DNA of 33,551 bases from Halobacteriales archaeon (GTDB lineage: Archaea > Halobacteriota > Halobacteria > Halobacteriales > SKNY01), in the NCBI GenBank assembly GCA_007118975.1, contig SKQO01000072.1, positions 1 to 33,551 of the forward strand, given 5' to 3'. Of this stretch, positions 16,477 through 24,932 are shown piece by piece. Position 1 is the first letter of the stretch. The number at the start of each line of letters is the position of its first letter. Made by a program: the position numbers and the translations under genes. The notes below the pieces were generated by a model. That model was not told the DNA's origin. It ran no database searches and saw only the letters and a list, made by a program, of their open reading frames with translations.

Positions 16477-18141
16477 TCAGTACTCGCCGAAGACGTCACG
16501 GAGCTCGTCACAGATCTCCCCGACGCTCGCCTCAACCTTCACGGCACGGACCAAGGGCGGAAGGAGGTTCGTGCCTTCCGTCGCGGCCTCGTGCACCGAG
16601 GCCAGCGCCGCATCGACCGCCTCTCCGTCCCGGTTGTGCCTGACAGACGAGAGTGACTCTCGCTGCCGACGTTCTTCCGCCTCGGTGACTTCCTGAATGT
16701 CGATTTCGGGTTTCTCGCTCGATTCATACTCGTTGACCCCGACGATCACCCGGTCGCCCGTCTCGATTTCCCGCTGGCGGTCAAACGCAACCGATTGGAT
16801 TCGCTGTTGGACCCAGCCAGCATCAACGGCGGCCAACATCCCGTCACGATCGTCGACCGCGTCGAGAAGTTCCCTGGCCTCCGCCTCGAGATCATCAGTC
16901 ATCGACTCGACCACGTAACTACCTGCAAGCGGATCAATCGTGTCTCCTACCCCGGTCTCGTGAGCGAGGATCTGCTGGGTTCGGAGCGCGGTGCGCGCCG
17001 TCTCCTCGGTCGGAATCGCCAGGGCCTCGTCCTTGCTGTTGGTGTGCAAGCTCTGTGTTCCACCGAGGACTGCCGCCAGTGCCTGATATGCGACGCGGAC
17101 GACGTTGTTGTCCACCTGCTGGGCCGTCAGCGTCGAGCCCGCGGTCTGGGTGTGAAATCGGAGTTGCCGTGATTTCGGATCCTCGGCGCCAAACCGCTCT
17201 GTCATTAGGCGTGCCCACAGACGCCGGGCGGCCCTGAATTTGGCCACCTCCTCGAACAAGTTGTTGTGCGCGGCGAAGAAAAACGACAGCTGCGGCGCAA
17301 AGTCGTCGACATCGAGCCCCGCGTCGAGAGCGGTCTCGACGTATTCGATCCCGTTGCCCAGGGTGAACGCGATTTCTTGGGCGGCCGTCGCGCCAGCCTC
17401 CCGAATGTGATACCCCGAGATCGAGATGGGGTTGAATGCCGGAAGTTCGTCCGCGCAGAACGCGAAGGTGTCGGTGACGATCCGCATCGAGGGACCGGGC
17501 GGGTAGATGTAGGTGTTCCGGGCGATGTACTCCTTTAACACGTCGTTCTGGATGGTCCCGCGAAGCTCGTCCCGGTCGACCCCCTGGCGGTCACCCGCTG
17601 CGACGTACATGGCGAGCAGTACGCTGGCAGGTGCGTTGATCGTCATGGAGGTACTGACCTCGTCTAACGCGATCCCCTTGAACACCCGCTCGAAATCGTG
17701 AATCGTATCGATGGCGACGCCGGAGCGGCCGACTTCGCCGGCCGCGAGTGCATCGTCCGAATCGAGACCCATCTGGGTCGGGAGATCGAATGCGAGCGAG
17801 AGCCCCGTTTGGCCCTGATCGATGAGGTATCGGAATCGCTCGTTGGTCTCCGCGGCTGTCCCGAAGCCAGCGTACTGTCTCATCGTCCACAGCCGACCGC
17901 GGTACATGGTCGGGTAGATCCCGCGCGTGTACGGGGGGACGCCGGGGAAGCCGACCTCCGACTGATAATCGGTGTCTGCCCGATCGAGCGGCGAGTACAG
18001 CCGATCGACGTCGATCCCACCGGTATCCGTCTCGAACTCGTCTCGGTGCTCGCCGTAGCGCTCGAGCCACTGTTCGAGTGCCCCGTCCTCCCACTCATCC
18101 TTCGCCGCACGGATCCGTTCCAGCTCCGCGGGATCGTACAT
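16477..18141 (-). CDS. mcmA1: Methylmalonyl-CoA mutase, large (catalytic-barrel) subunit
   Basis: A 554-residue subunit carrying only the TIM-barrel domain of the B12-dependent mutase. Signatures include [92 protein letters not shown] and [20 protein letters not shown]. The Arg of [11 protein letters not shown] is the residue expected for methylmalonyl-CoA; isobutyryl-CoA mutases have a different residue there, so I favour the methylmalonyl substrate. The C-terminal cobalamin-binding domain (DxHxxG) is absent, as in archaeal split enzymes, and the small subunit gene is not in this window. The ATG at 18141 begins [23 protein letters not shown] lies about 30 nt upstream. Confidence 0.93.
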   Translation of the reverse strand: MYDPAELERIRAAKDEWEDGALEQWLERYGEHRDEFETDTGGIDVDRLYSPLDRADTDYQSEVGFPGVPPYTRGIYPTMYRGRLWTMRQYAGFGTAAETNERFRYLIDQGQTGLSLAFDLPTQMGLDSDDALAAGEVGRSGVAIDTIHDFERVFKGIALDEVSTSMTINAPASVLLAMYVAAGDRQGVDRDELRGTIQNDVLKEYIARNTYIYPPGPSMRIVTDTFAFCADELPAFNPISISGYHIREAGATAAQEIAFTLGNGIEYVETALDAGLDVDDFAPQLSFFFAAHNNLFEEVAKFRAARRLWARLMTERFGAEDPKSRQLRFHTQTAGSTLTAQQVDNNVVRVAYQALAAVLGGTQSLHTNSKDEALAIPTEETARTALRTQQILAHETGVGDTIDPLAGSYVVESMTDDLEAEARELLDAVDDRDGMLAAVDAGWVQQRIQSVAFDRQREIETGDRVIVGVNEYESSEKPEIDIQEVTEAEERRQRESLSSVRHNRDGEAVDAALASVHEAATEGTNLLPPLVRAVKVEASVGEICDELRDVFGEY

Positions 18142-18195
18142 CACTCGCCCGCAGCAACGCCCGGAAGCGCCTTTACGGTTTTCCAACGCCGGACA

Positions 18196-18798
18196 TCAGC
18201 GACGACGCCCGCTGGGATCATACTTGTATGTCGCCTCTTCCGGGTCGATGCCGAACTCCTCGGCCACCTCGTCCGGGTCGCTCTCCGTTGTCTCGGGCGC
18301 GGCCTCGGTTGCACTCTTGAACCATTCGCGCAACCGTGCAGGCATCCGAAATCGATCGACTGGGAGCCACATCGGGACCACTGGCCCATCGTGACGTTCG
18401 CGTTTGGCGGCGAGCCGTGGATCCAAGACGGTCGGCACGTCCTCCTCGTCTATCGGCTGAAATCCGAACTGCGCGAAATAATCCGGAATCGCCGTGAGTG
18501 CGTACACCCGGTCGAACGACTGATCGCTCGCGTATTCGATCAACCGTTCGATGACGTGGCCGCCGACACCTTGCTTGCGCCAGCCATCGAGTACGCCGAT
18601 ACTCGTCAGCTCGCAGACCTGCTCGTTTGCCTCGCCAGTGTGAATTCGGATCCGCCCGAACCCCGCCTTGGCCCCGCTATCCTCGTCGATCGCGATCACG
18701 TAATCCCGTGACCGGAACGCAGTGTCGTCGAGGTCCATGGCCTCGATGTGATCGAGCAGCCAGACCTCCTCTCTGTTTTTCGCGTCCCGGACGTACAT
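18196..18798 (-). CDS. GNAT-family N-acetyltransferase
   Basis: A 200-residue protein. Residues 1-135 form a GNAT domain: beta strands around YVIAIDEDSGAKAGFGRIRI, then ELTSIGVLDGWRKQGVGGHV with the acetyl-CoA pyrophosphate-binding RKQGVGG, and the C-terminal block YALTAIPDYFAQFGFQPI. The remaining 65 residues form an acidic tail typical of haloarchaeal proteins. The central block resembles the GNAT domain of N-acetylglutamate synthases, but no arginine-biosynthesis gene is nearby, so the acceptor is unknown. GGTTTTAGCC on the minus strand lies 25-31 nt before the ATG. It is divergent from the small conserved gene at 18901. Confidence 0.85.
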   Translation of the reverse strand: MYVRDAKNREEVWLLDHIEAMDLDDTAFRSRDYVIAIDEDSGAKAGFGRIRIHTGEANEQVCELTSIGVLDGWRKQGVGGHVIERLIEYASDQSFDRVYALTAIPDYFAQFGFQPIDEEDVPTVLDPRLAAKRERHDGPVVPMWLPVDRFRMPARLREWFKSATEAAPETTESDPDEVAEEFGIDPEEATYKYDPSGRRR

Positions 18799-18900
18799 GG
18801 GCGAACGTACGTAGAGTTCTGGCTAAAACCTTTTCCGGCGCGATGGTGCGGTTCGAACGGCACCGAAAACGCTAATCGCGGGGCGGGGAAAGCAGCCGGT

Positions 18901-19191
18901 ATGGCTGACGAGGATGACGAAGATGAACTGGCGGTCGAATTGGGCGAGGCGGCACCGGTGAGCGGTGCGCCGATCGCCCGCGTCGCCTCGCGCATCAGCT
19001 GGCCGAAGTCGAAGGGTGATATCGTGAACGCGGAAGGTGAAACCGAGATTCGGACGGCAGACGGTCCGCGGGAACTCGCCGATATCCTGGCGGAGGTCGA
19101 GCTGTCGTACTTCGCCCGACGACAGGAGTTCGTCGCCGGGATTCGTGACGTGATCGGGTACGGGCCGGTTCCGACGGAAGTAGACCAGTAG
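18901..19191 (+). CDS. Small conserved haloarchaeal protein (DUF5789-like)
   Basis: A 96-residue acidic protein. An N-terminal cluster of Asp and Glu (MADEDDEDELAVELGE) is followed by PIARVASRISWPKSKGDIV, EIRTADGPRELADILAEV and SYFARRQEFVAGIRDVIGYG. The pattern recalls the short haloarchaeal DUF5789 family, but that is from memory of its general look and is uncertain. No catalytic motif, zinc site or membrane segment is visible. The ATG at 18901 is chosen because GCTAATCG lies about 27 nt upstream and the preceding frame overlaps the GNAT promoter. It is followed 58 nt later by the DUF302 gene, which has its own TATA-like element. Confidence 0.7.
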   Translation: MADEDDEDELAVELGEAAPVSGAPIARVASRISWPKSKGDIVNAEGETEIRTADGPRELADILAEVELSYFARRQEFVAGIRDVIGYGPVPTEVDQ

Positions 19192-19249
19192 CCCGCGACA
19201 CCCGCCAGCAGGACCAACGCTTTTGGTGCGATCGACCGGATACCCTGGT

Positions 19250-19699
19250 ATGTCCCTACCGTTCGACCCCGAGACGATTACGTCGGACGACATCGGCGAG
19301 AAGGTCGCTCGACTCGACATGGAACACGAAGCGGCGATCGAACACGTCCGCGAGATCTGTACCGAGGTCGGTTTCGGTATTCCCGTCGAGTTCTCACCGT
19401 CTGAGCTGTTAAACGAGAAGGTCGACGCAGATCGTGATCCCTTCTACGTCCTCGGAGCCTGTAATCCAGCGATGGCCGACCGTGCCCTCGACGAGTCGGC
19501 CGACATCGGTGCCTTGTTTCCCTGTAACATCATCGTCCGAGAGGTCGAACCCGGTGTCCAGGAGATCTATCACGTCTCGATAATGCGAATCGCCAGGATG
19601 GTTGGCATGGCACCGGACAACCAGGCGTGGGCGGAAATCATCGCAGACACTGGAGATATTGCCGACGAAGCCTTCTCGCGCCTGCAAGAGGACGATTAG
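19250..19699 (+). CDS. DUF302-family protein
   Basis: A 149-residue protein with the DUF302 pattern. An N-terminal helix-strand unit (DIGEKVARLDMEHEAAIEHVREICTE, abridged) is followed by FSPSELLNEKVDADRDPFYVLG, then ACNPAMADRALDESADIGALF and PCNIIVREVEPGVQEIYHVS. The order of conserved ACNP and PCNI/V segments is the family hallmark. The biochemical role is unknown; some DUF302 proteins accompany sulfur or thiol metabolism. The ATG at 19250 has CTTTTGGTG about 24-30 nt upstream. The stop overlaps the stop of the convergent SnoaL-like gene by 4 nt. Confidence 0.82.
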   Translation: MSLPFDPETITSDDIGEKVARLDMEHEAAIEHVREICTEVGFGIPVEFSPSELLNEKVDADRDPFYVLGACNPAMADRALDESADIGALFPCNIIVREVEPGVQEIYHVSIMRIARMVGMAPDNQAWAEIIADTGDIADEAFSRLQEDD

Positions 19700-20118
19700 T
19701 CCCGGGCCACTTCCACGCTCGTCTCCGTCTGATGGAGCCACTGCAATCCGGACGGGACTCGCTCCGTCTCGCGGAGCCAGAGACTGCATCGACGGTTTTT
19801 CCACTCACCACCGATACGGAGCCGCTTGAGATACGTGAGTTGATGGACGCCGTAGAGCGTGCGGTGGACGGACAGCTCATCGATCTCCACGGCGACCGGT
19901 GGCTCTGACGCCCGGAATTGGTCCCGTTCATCGGTCCAGGCCGCGAGCGCCGCATCGCGATCGCACAGCGTACCGTCGGGTCGAATCATCGAGAAATCGT
20001 CCGCCAGGGCGTCGACGATCGGTTCGATATCCTCACGAATACCACCGTACCAGTCCTCAAGGAGCAGATGCAGTCTGCGGATCTCGCGCTCCGGATCCAC
20101 GTCGCTGGCCGTGCTCAT
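19696..20118 (-). CDS. NTF2-like / SnoaL-fold protein
   Basis: A 140-residue protein with a probable NTF2-like cone fold: helix REIRRLHLLLEDWYGGIRED, then IEPIVDALADDFSMIRPDG, and a C-terminal beta-rich half (HQLTYLKRLRIGGEWKNRRC, SLWLRETERVPSGLQWLHQ). It resembles DUF4440-type proteins. Ligand or reaction is unknown. The ATG at 20118 begins MSTASDVDPEREI. It is on the same strand as, and 42 nt downstream of, the frameshifted lipoprotein gene, so it could be the end of the mrp transcript. It is not closely similar to the NTF2-like protein at 603-956. Confidence 0.7.
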   Translation of the reverse strand: MSTASDVDPEREIRRLHLLLEDWYGGIREDIEPIVDALADDFSMIRPDGTLCDRDAALAAWTDERDQFRASEPPVAVEIDELSVHRTLYGVHQLTYLKRLRIGGEWKNRRCSLWLRETERVPSGLQWLHQTETSVEVARD

Positions 20119-20160
20119 GGATGTCCATCGAGCGGTTCGACCCAAGACATCGTCGGTCTC

Positions 20161-20666
20161 TCAATCCTGCGCTACGATCTCGACGGCCATCCCGGGCGTC
20201 CGCCAGTGATCCGCACCCGGGCCGTGGACGGCCAACCGGAGTTCGCACTCCCCCGACCCCCGTGCCCGTGATGGTTACGTCATCGGCGTCGATGTCGACT
20301 GCCAGTACTTCTACTCGTTGCATCCGGCGGTTCATGACGGGGGTCGTATTCGCTTCCCGGACCCAGATGCAACGGTTCGACGCTCTCGTCCAGCACCTCG
20401 ACGATGAATGCTGCGGGCTCGTCGACCACGAGTTCGAGTGGCTGCTGGTGCCAGTTGGTGAAGTCGTCCCGTTCGTGGTAGTGCACCTCCCCCACCCGAT
20501 CGCCGGTTTCGGCGTCATAGCGGACGAGCGGGAAGGAACTGTCCAGTTCGCGGCCGTTGAGTATCGGTCCGGTGCGACCGTCGTCTTCGGTCTCCTCGTC
20601 ACCTTCGTCACGCAGACAGCCAGCGAGGAGAACCGAGGTGGCGGCGATCACCGTCCGACGGCGCAC
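20161..20666 (-). pseudogene. Tat lipoprotein gene broken by two +1 shifts
   Basis: The gene starts with GTG at 20666, giving MRRRTVIAATSVLLAGCLRD: twin Arg, hydrophobic stretch and lipobox LAGC (Cys17). The first frame runs to about 20340 (HLGPGSEYDP). Coherent protein then continues in the next frame (MNRRMQRVEVLAVDIDADDV), and finally in the third (GECELRLAVHGPGADHWRTP) to a TGA at 20161. Both switches coincide with runs of five C/G: 20339-20343, and either 20250-20254 or 20257-20261. Removing one base from each restores a single 167-residue frame. It is either an assembly/sequencing error, a real pseudogene, or slippage-dependent. No family is recognised. It follows mrp by 2 nt and is surely cotranscribed. 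Confidence 0.75.
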
Positions 20667-20668
20667 CC

Positions 20669-21739
20669 TCAGAGCTCCGGTTGTGCATCAGGATACGCCA
20701 CGCGCTGGCGATTGAGGGCCCCCAGGTTGTCGGCGGCTTCCCGGACGAGATCGAGCATGACTGGTCGAACCTCGCTTTCCTCGTTTTTCACCACTGCTCG
20801 ATCGTGTGATTCGGTTCCGAAATCGGGGTGCGTTGGAACCGCGCCCAGATGGGGGATCTCGAAGTCCTCACAGATCTCGGCTGCTCCCGCGCCCTCGTAG
20901 ATAGCGTGTTCGTCGCCACAGCTCGGACACAGGAAGGTGCTCATGTTCTCGACGATCCCGATGATCGGTGTGCTGTGTTTCTCGAATAGCTTCAACCCTT
21001 TCCGGGCGTCATCCAGTGCGAGCCGCTGGGGCGTGGTCACGATGATCGCACCCGCGACCGGGAGCGTTTGGAGCAAGTCAAGCGAGGCATCACCGGTGCC
21101 CGGCGGCAGGTCGACGATGAGATAATCGAGTTCATCCCAGGTGACGTTTTCGAGAAAGTGCGTCATAACCTTCTGGACCATCGGCCCCCGCATGATCGCA
21201 GGATCGTCCGGATCGTGGACCATGTAGGCCATGCTCATCACCTTCACCCCGTCGGCGTCGGGCGGGACGAGGCTGTCCGTCGTCGGTTCCACACCCGGTT
21301 CCTCATCGGCGATCCCCAGCACGCGGGGGACGTTCGGCCCGTGGACGTCTGCGTCGAGCACCCCCACGCTGGCACCGAGGTCGTCGAGCCCCGCCGCCAG
21401 ATTGGCGGCCACGGTCGTCTTGCCGACGCCGCCTTTCCCCGACGCAACGGCGATGACGTTTCGGACGCTCGGGAGGATCTCCTCGTCGAAGCCGTGCTCA
21501 GCCCCCACGTGTGCGCGCAAGGCCGGCTCGTAGCCCACCTCGCGACAGATTTCTCGAATTTGTTTCCCCATCGTCACTTCCGCAGGTGCGAATGGGGTAT
21601 TGAGCGCCATGCGGACGTGCGCCTCGCCATCTTCGATGCGGAGGTCGTCGATCAGATCCATCGATACGATATCCCCGTCGTTCAGTGGATCCTCGACCGC
21701 CCGAAGGGCGTCCCGAAGTGAGTCGAGCGATGCGCTCAC
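20669..21739 (-). CDS. mrp: Mrp/ApbC-family Fe-S cluster carrier ATPase
   Basis: About 356 residues. An N-terminal MIP18/DUF59-like domain (SLDSLRDALRAVEDPLNDGD, DIVSMDLIDDLRIED) precedes a deviant Walker A P-loop NTPase: VASGKGGVGKTTVAANLA, then GVLDADVHGPNVPRVLG, DYLIVDLPPGTGDASLDLLQ and a CxxC pair in FLCPSCGDEHAIY. The CxxC can bridge a [4Fe-4S] cluster between two subunits, and the family delivers clusters to apoproteins. The start has no ATG. A GTG at 21739 has AGGTGG about 8 nt upstream, a good match to the 16S anti-Shine-Dalgarno, so it is preferred over GTG 21751. Frame upstream of that is noncoding in character. Confidence 0.9.
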   Translation of the reverse strand: MSASLDSLRDALRAVEDPLNDGDIVSMDLIDDLRIEDGEAHVRMALNTPFAPAEVTMGKQIREICREVGYEPALRAHVGAEHGFDEEILPSVRNVIAVASGKGGVGKTTVAANLAAGLDDLGASVGVLDADVHGPNVPRVLGIADEEPGVEPTTDSLVPPDADGVKVMSMAYMVHDPDDPAIMRGPMVQKVMTHFLENVTWDELDYLIVDLPPGTGDASLDLLQTLPVAGAIIVTTPQRLALDDARKGLKLFEKHSTPIIGIVENMSTFLCPSCGDEHAIYEGAGAAEICEDFEIPHLGAVPTHPDFGTESHDRAVVKNEESEVRPVMLDLVREAADNLGALNRQRVAYPDAQPEL

Positions 21740-21833
21740 GGCGTCGACCACCTGCCTAGAACCCGTCGGAGGCGTACCTGCATCTCGATGGAATAAGGCG
21801 GAGGACGGATTTGTACCCGTCGGATCGGGCCGG

Positions 21834-22079
21834 TTAGAAAAAGATGATCCCGATGAGAACGGTCGCGATGTAGAACGGAACCCACAGCGCGAGCGTGAGT
21901 CCGACGAGATAGACGACCCCCATGGTCGCCATCTTCGGATTGCCGGGTTTACCGAGGTACCAGGCCGCAACGGCCGTGTACACCGGGACCAGCACGACGG
22001 CGAAGATCAGCCAGCTCCCGGGGGCGATCCCCTCCCAGTAATCGACTGGGGAGACCATGCCGAAGATTTCGAGGACCAT
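21834..22079 (-). CDS. Small two-helix membrane subunit of the NrfD operon
   Basis: An 81-residue, almost wholly hydrophobic peptide with two helices: WLIFAVVLVPVYTAVAAWYL at about residues 23-42, and a second at about 53-81 (VVYLVGLTLALWVPFYIATV, then LIGIIFF). A short polar loop GKPGNPKMA lies between. I recognise no family. Its ATG overlaps the NrfD stop by one nucleotide (TGATG), so translation is coupled. It is probably an accessory membrane subunit of the NrfD/Fe-S complex, stabilising it or closing the quinone site. This role is inferred from gene order alone. It is the last gene of the four-gene unit; mrp starts 94 nt further on. Confidence 0.75.
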   Translation of the reverse strand: MVLEIFGMVSPVDYWEGIAPGSWLIFAVVLVPVYTAVAAWYLGKPGNPKMATMGVVYLVGLTLALWVPFYIATVLIGIIFF

Positions 22080-23410
22080 CAGTCAGCCACCTCCGCGTGG
22101 CCGTGGTCACCATCGTGTGACTCGACGGCATGGAGTTCAATCACCGGGAACACCTTGAGCACGACCAGGAAGAAGATCGTGACCATGGAGACCGTCCCGA
22201 CGAACGCCGAGATCTCGACCAGGCTCGGGAAGTAGGCGCCCGGTATGGCCGCGTAGAGGCCGAATCCAGGGTACTGGAGTCCTTCGACCAGGAACAGTAC
22301 CTTCTCGGCCAGGGTGGCCGACAGGATCCCCACGCTGAACACCACCGCCAGCGTGGGGGACCAGATCGACGGTCGGATCGCGCTGGCAAAGATGAGTGCC
22401 AGAATCAGCACCGAGACGCCGATCGCGAACCAGTAGACAGGGTGGCCGAGCATGGCCCCGGTGACGGTCCCGACACTGATGGGCGCCGCAAACACGCCCG
22501 AGATGACCTGCTGAAGTTGAAGCCACAGGAACAGCAGGACGAAGAGGCCGAGCCAGTTCGTGAGGCCGCGAAGCACGTTGTCACTGAGCAGGTGGTACCA
22601 GTCATACCGCGCTCGCATGACGTACGAGAGGATGATGACCCCACTGATCGCCGAAGACAGCGCGATGGTCAGGAACTGTGGACCCTGGACCGAATCGAAC
22701 CAGCCGGGCATCGACGGCATCAGCTGGAACAGCCACGGAATCACACCGCCGTGCAGCAGCAGGGGTGCCAGGATGATAATCGCCAGCGCCAGCCACCATA
22801 CCATGCGCTCGACGATTGGGTCCTCTTCCTCCGTGTAGCCGAGGGTGACGACTTCGTAGAACGGTGTGAACAGCCCCGGAAGGTCGTCCCGAAGCCGGCT
22901 GATGTCATATCGGAGGGTGAGTGCCAGATAGGTCGCGGTCAGCACGAAGTACAGCGTGATGACCGTCACGTCCCACACCAGCGGTGAAGAGTGGACGGTT
23001 TCGGTGTAAGAAACTACCACGCTCCAGACCAGCCGATCGGGTCGACCGGTGTGGACGAGGATCATCAGTCCGGCCATCGACAACGCGCCGATGGTCAGCA
23101 GTTCAGCCAGTCGTGCGACCGGCTGGTATCGGTCCATCCCCAGTAGCCGAACGGCCGCCGACAGGATGATCCCGCCGTGGGCAATCCCGACCCACCAGAT
23201 AAAGAGACCGATGTACATGCCCCAAGTGACGCCACCACCGGAACCCCAATCGGACAAGCCAGTTACCGCGAGCCCGTGCTGGAGTTGCCAGAGGTAGCCG
23301 GCAACCCAGATCAGGGCCCCGATTCCGGCGATCCCCAGGGCGACGAAGTACCACATTGACGTGTGTTTGAGGGGACGGAGGATGTCTTCCTCGCTTGGTT
23401 CGCGTGTCAT
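22079..23410 (-). CDS. NrfD/PsrC/ActC-like quinone-interacting membrane subunit
   Basis: A 443-residue polytopic protein with about ten predicted helices. The signature region GGVTWGMYIGLFIWWVGIAH followed by GGIILSAAVRLLGMDRYQPV and MILVHTGRPDRLVW resembles the conserved second-third helix block of NrfD-family subunits, including ActC of alternative complex III. Other NrfD-family proteins (PsrC, NrfD, TtrC, HmcC) oxidise or reduce quinones and exchange electrons with a ferredoxin-like partner. Ten helices fit the ActC/ActF-HmcC branch better than eight-helix PsrC. The tail ESHDGDHGHAEVAD is His/Asp-rich. It starts 6 nt after the Fe-S subunit stop and overlaps the next gene by 1 nt. No molybdopterin or cytochrome partner gene is present. 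Confidence 0.9.
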   Translation of the reverse strand: MTREPSEEDILRPLKHTSMWYFVALGIAGIGALIWVAGYLWQLQHGLAVTGLSDWGSGGGVTWGMYIGLFIWWVGIAHGGIILSAAVRLLGMDRYQPVARLAELLTIGALSMAGLMILVHTGRPDRLVWSVVVSYTETVHSSPLVWDVTVITLYFVLTATYLALTLRYDISRLRDDLPGLFTPFYEVVTLGYTEEEDPIVERMVWWLALAIIILAPLLLHGGVIPWLFQLMPSMPGWFDSVQGPQFLTIALSSAISGVIILSYVMRARYDWYHLLSDNVLRGLTNWLGLFVLLFLWLQLQQVISGVFAAPISVGTVTGAMLGHPVYWFAIGVSVLILALIFASAIRPSIWSPTLAVVFSVGILSATLAEKVLFLVEGLQYPGFGLYAAIPGAYFPSLVEISAFVGTVSMVTIFFLVVLKVFPVIELHAVESHDGDHGHAEVAD

Positions 23411-23416
23411 CCTCGA

Positions 23417-24892
23417 TCAGTCCCCCGCGGCTCCGAAGTCAGTCATCTCGTCTGTCACGTCTTTCCGGCGATCGACCACTTGTCGATCCCGCGAATCCCG
23501 CAGTCGGTCGTAGGGGACCGGACCCTCGATCTGCTCGGCCTCGGGACCGGGCTCGTTCCCAAGGTAGAGAATATTGGGCTGGGTCCCGATCTCCTCGAGT
23601 AGCCGGAACGCGGAGAGTTGACTCTCACCGTGTGGCGCGGGTGCCCAGATGTCCTCTTCCTCGTCGATCACGCCTTCCTGTTTATCTTCCGGATCGACCT
23701 GCATCTCCTTTGCGCGCTCCAAGTATCGGTTCGGACGACTGTTTTCGTCGTTCAGGTCGCCGAAGTGGATCGCACTCATACCCTGACTGTCACAGGCGTC
23801 CATACACGCCACGGTGCCAACATATTCCTCGCCCATGTTGCCGTCCTGTCGGCTGGGACAGAACGTACACTTGCCCATCGTCCCGACGCGACCACGGCTG
23901 TCAACTTCCCTGCCACGGTAATCGTGAATGTGATCACCGCTGTCCTGCAGCGTGTCAACCCGTTCTTCCTCGGACAGCTCTCTGAGTTCGGACCCGGAGA
24001 GCCCGTGATCGCCGGTCATGAGGTCGTCGGTGGGAATTTCGGGATCGCCCCACTGGAAGTAGTTGACACCATACGGACAGGCAACCTGGCAGTAGCGGCA
24101 ACCGATACACGTCTCGTAGTCCGTGAGAACTAGCCCGTCCCTGTCCCTGATGTGGCGGGCCTGAACCGGACAGACCTTCGCGCATGGGGCGTTCGAACAA
24201 TGCTGACAGGGACGGACCATGAAGTTTTCCTGTTCCGTGTTCTGGTCCTCCCAGGTCATCACATACATCCAGTTGGCCCCTCTGTCCGTGCCGTTTTCGT
24301 CGATACAGCCGACGACACATTCGAGGCAACCATCACAACGCTCGAGGTCAATGACCATGCCGTACCGCTGGTCTCCCTCGCGGTGGTCGTCGGATGCTGC
24401 AGCCGCGGTCGACGAAACTGGATCCTCGGTGTTCTGGTCGTTGGAGAACAGGCCACCAAGGCCGATCGCTCCGGCGCCCAAGCCGACCTTCTTCATCGTG
24501 TCGCGACGCGTGACATCCTCCGCGGAGAGTTCGGAAAGTTTCGCCACGTGACCGTCCGGTTCGCCCTCGTCTTCTTCGAAAAGTTCCGCCATCGGGCGTT
24601 CGTCCGTTTCGAACTCATCGACGACGGCGTCGTGGTACTGTTCGTAAAACTCCTCTTCGGAGATCTCGCCGGCCACGAGACGCATCGCATCGCGGGCCAT
24701 CTCCATACCGAGCTCCGCGTCGTACTCGGTATCGTCAAGCATCTCCCGCATCTCGTCCTCCCATCCGGATCCCATCGGATGGAAGCCTTCCTCGTCACCG
24801 AGTTGATCGAGAATCGACGTCTTTGCCGTCGACGAGTTGCCCTCACTACATCCGCAGGAATCACGACCGCACGAATGGTCGTCTGCACTCAT
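23417..24892 (-). CDS. Four-cluster ferredoxin-like electron-transfer subunit with Tat motif
   Basis: About 491 residues. Four cysteine quartets are visible: CDGCLECVVGC (about 186-196), CQHCSNAPCAKVC (229-241), CIGCRYCQVAC (262-272), and CTFC plus CMDAC further on. These give 16 ligands for four cubane clusters, as in PsrB/DmsB/NrfC and the ActB C-terminal part. The Tat-type motif DVTRRDTMKKVGLGAGAIGL sits at about residue 127, after a long acidic helical region that begins with a Cys-rich HSCGRDSCGCSEG (7-19). The ATG at 24892 is preferred. A TTG at 24943 would add 17 residues and overlap the halocyanin gene by 11 nt. The partner is the NrfD-like subunit 6 nt downstream. Confidence 0.9.
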   Translation of the reverse strand: MSADDHSCGRDSCGCSEGNSSTAKTSILDQLGDEEGFHPMGSGWEDEMREMLDDTEYDAELGMEMARDAMRLVAGEISEEEFYEQYHDAVVDEFETDERPMAELFEEDEGEPDGHVAKLSELSAEDVTRRDTMKKVGLGAGAIGLGGLFSNDQNTEDPVSSTAAAASDDHREGDQRYGMVIDLERCDGCLECVVGCIDENGTDRGANWMYVMTWEDQNTEQENFMVRPCQHCSNAPCAKVCPVQARHIRDRDGLVLTDYETCIGCRYCQVACPYGVNYFQWGDPEIPTDDLMTGDHGLSGSELRELSEEERVDTLQDSGDHIHDYRGREVDSRGRVGTMGKCTFCPSRQDGNMGEEYVGTVACMDACDSQGMSAIHFGDLNDENSRPNRYLERAKEMQVDPEDKQEGVIDEEEDIWAPAPHGESQLSAFRLLEEIGTQPNILYLGNEPGPEAEQIEGPVPYDRLRDSRDRQVVDRRKDVTDEMTDFGAAGD

Positions 24893-24932
24893 AGCGGCAT
24901 TCGCCCCCCGTCCCGAGCCATCCTCCCCGTGT

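Noticed and set aside
22079-24892. Assignment of the operon as a polysulfide or DMSO reductase
   Set aside because: No molybdopterin catalytic subunit is encoded beside it, and the NrfD protein has about ten helices and ActC-like signature residues. The terminal activity cannot be claimed.
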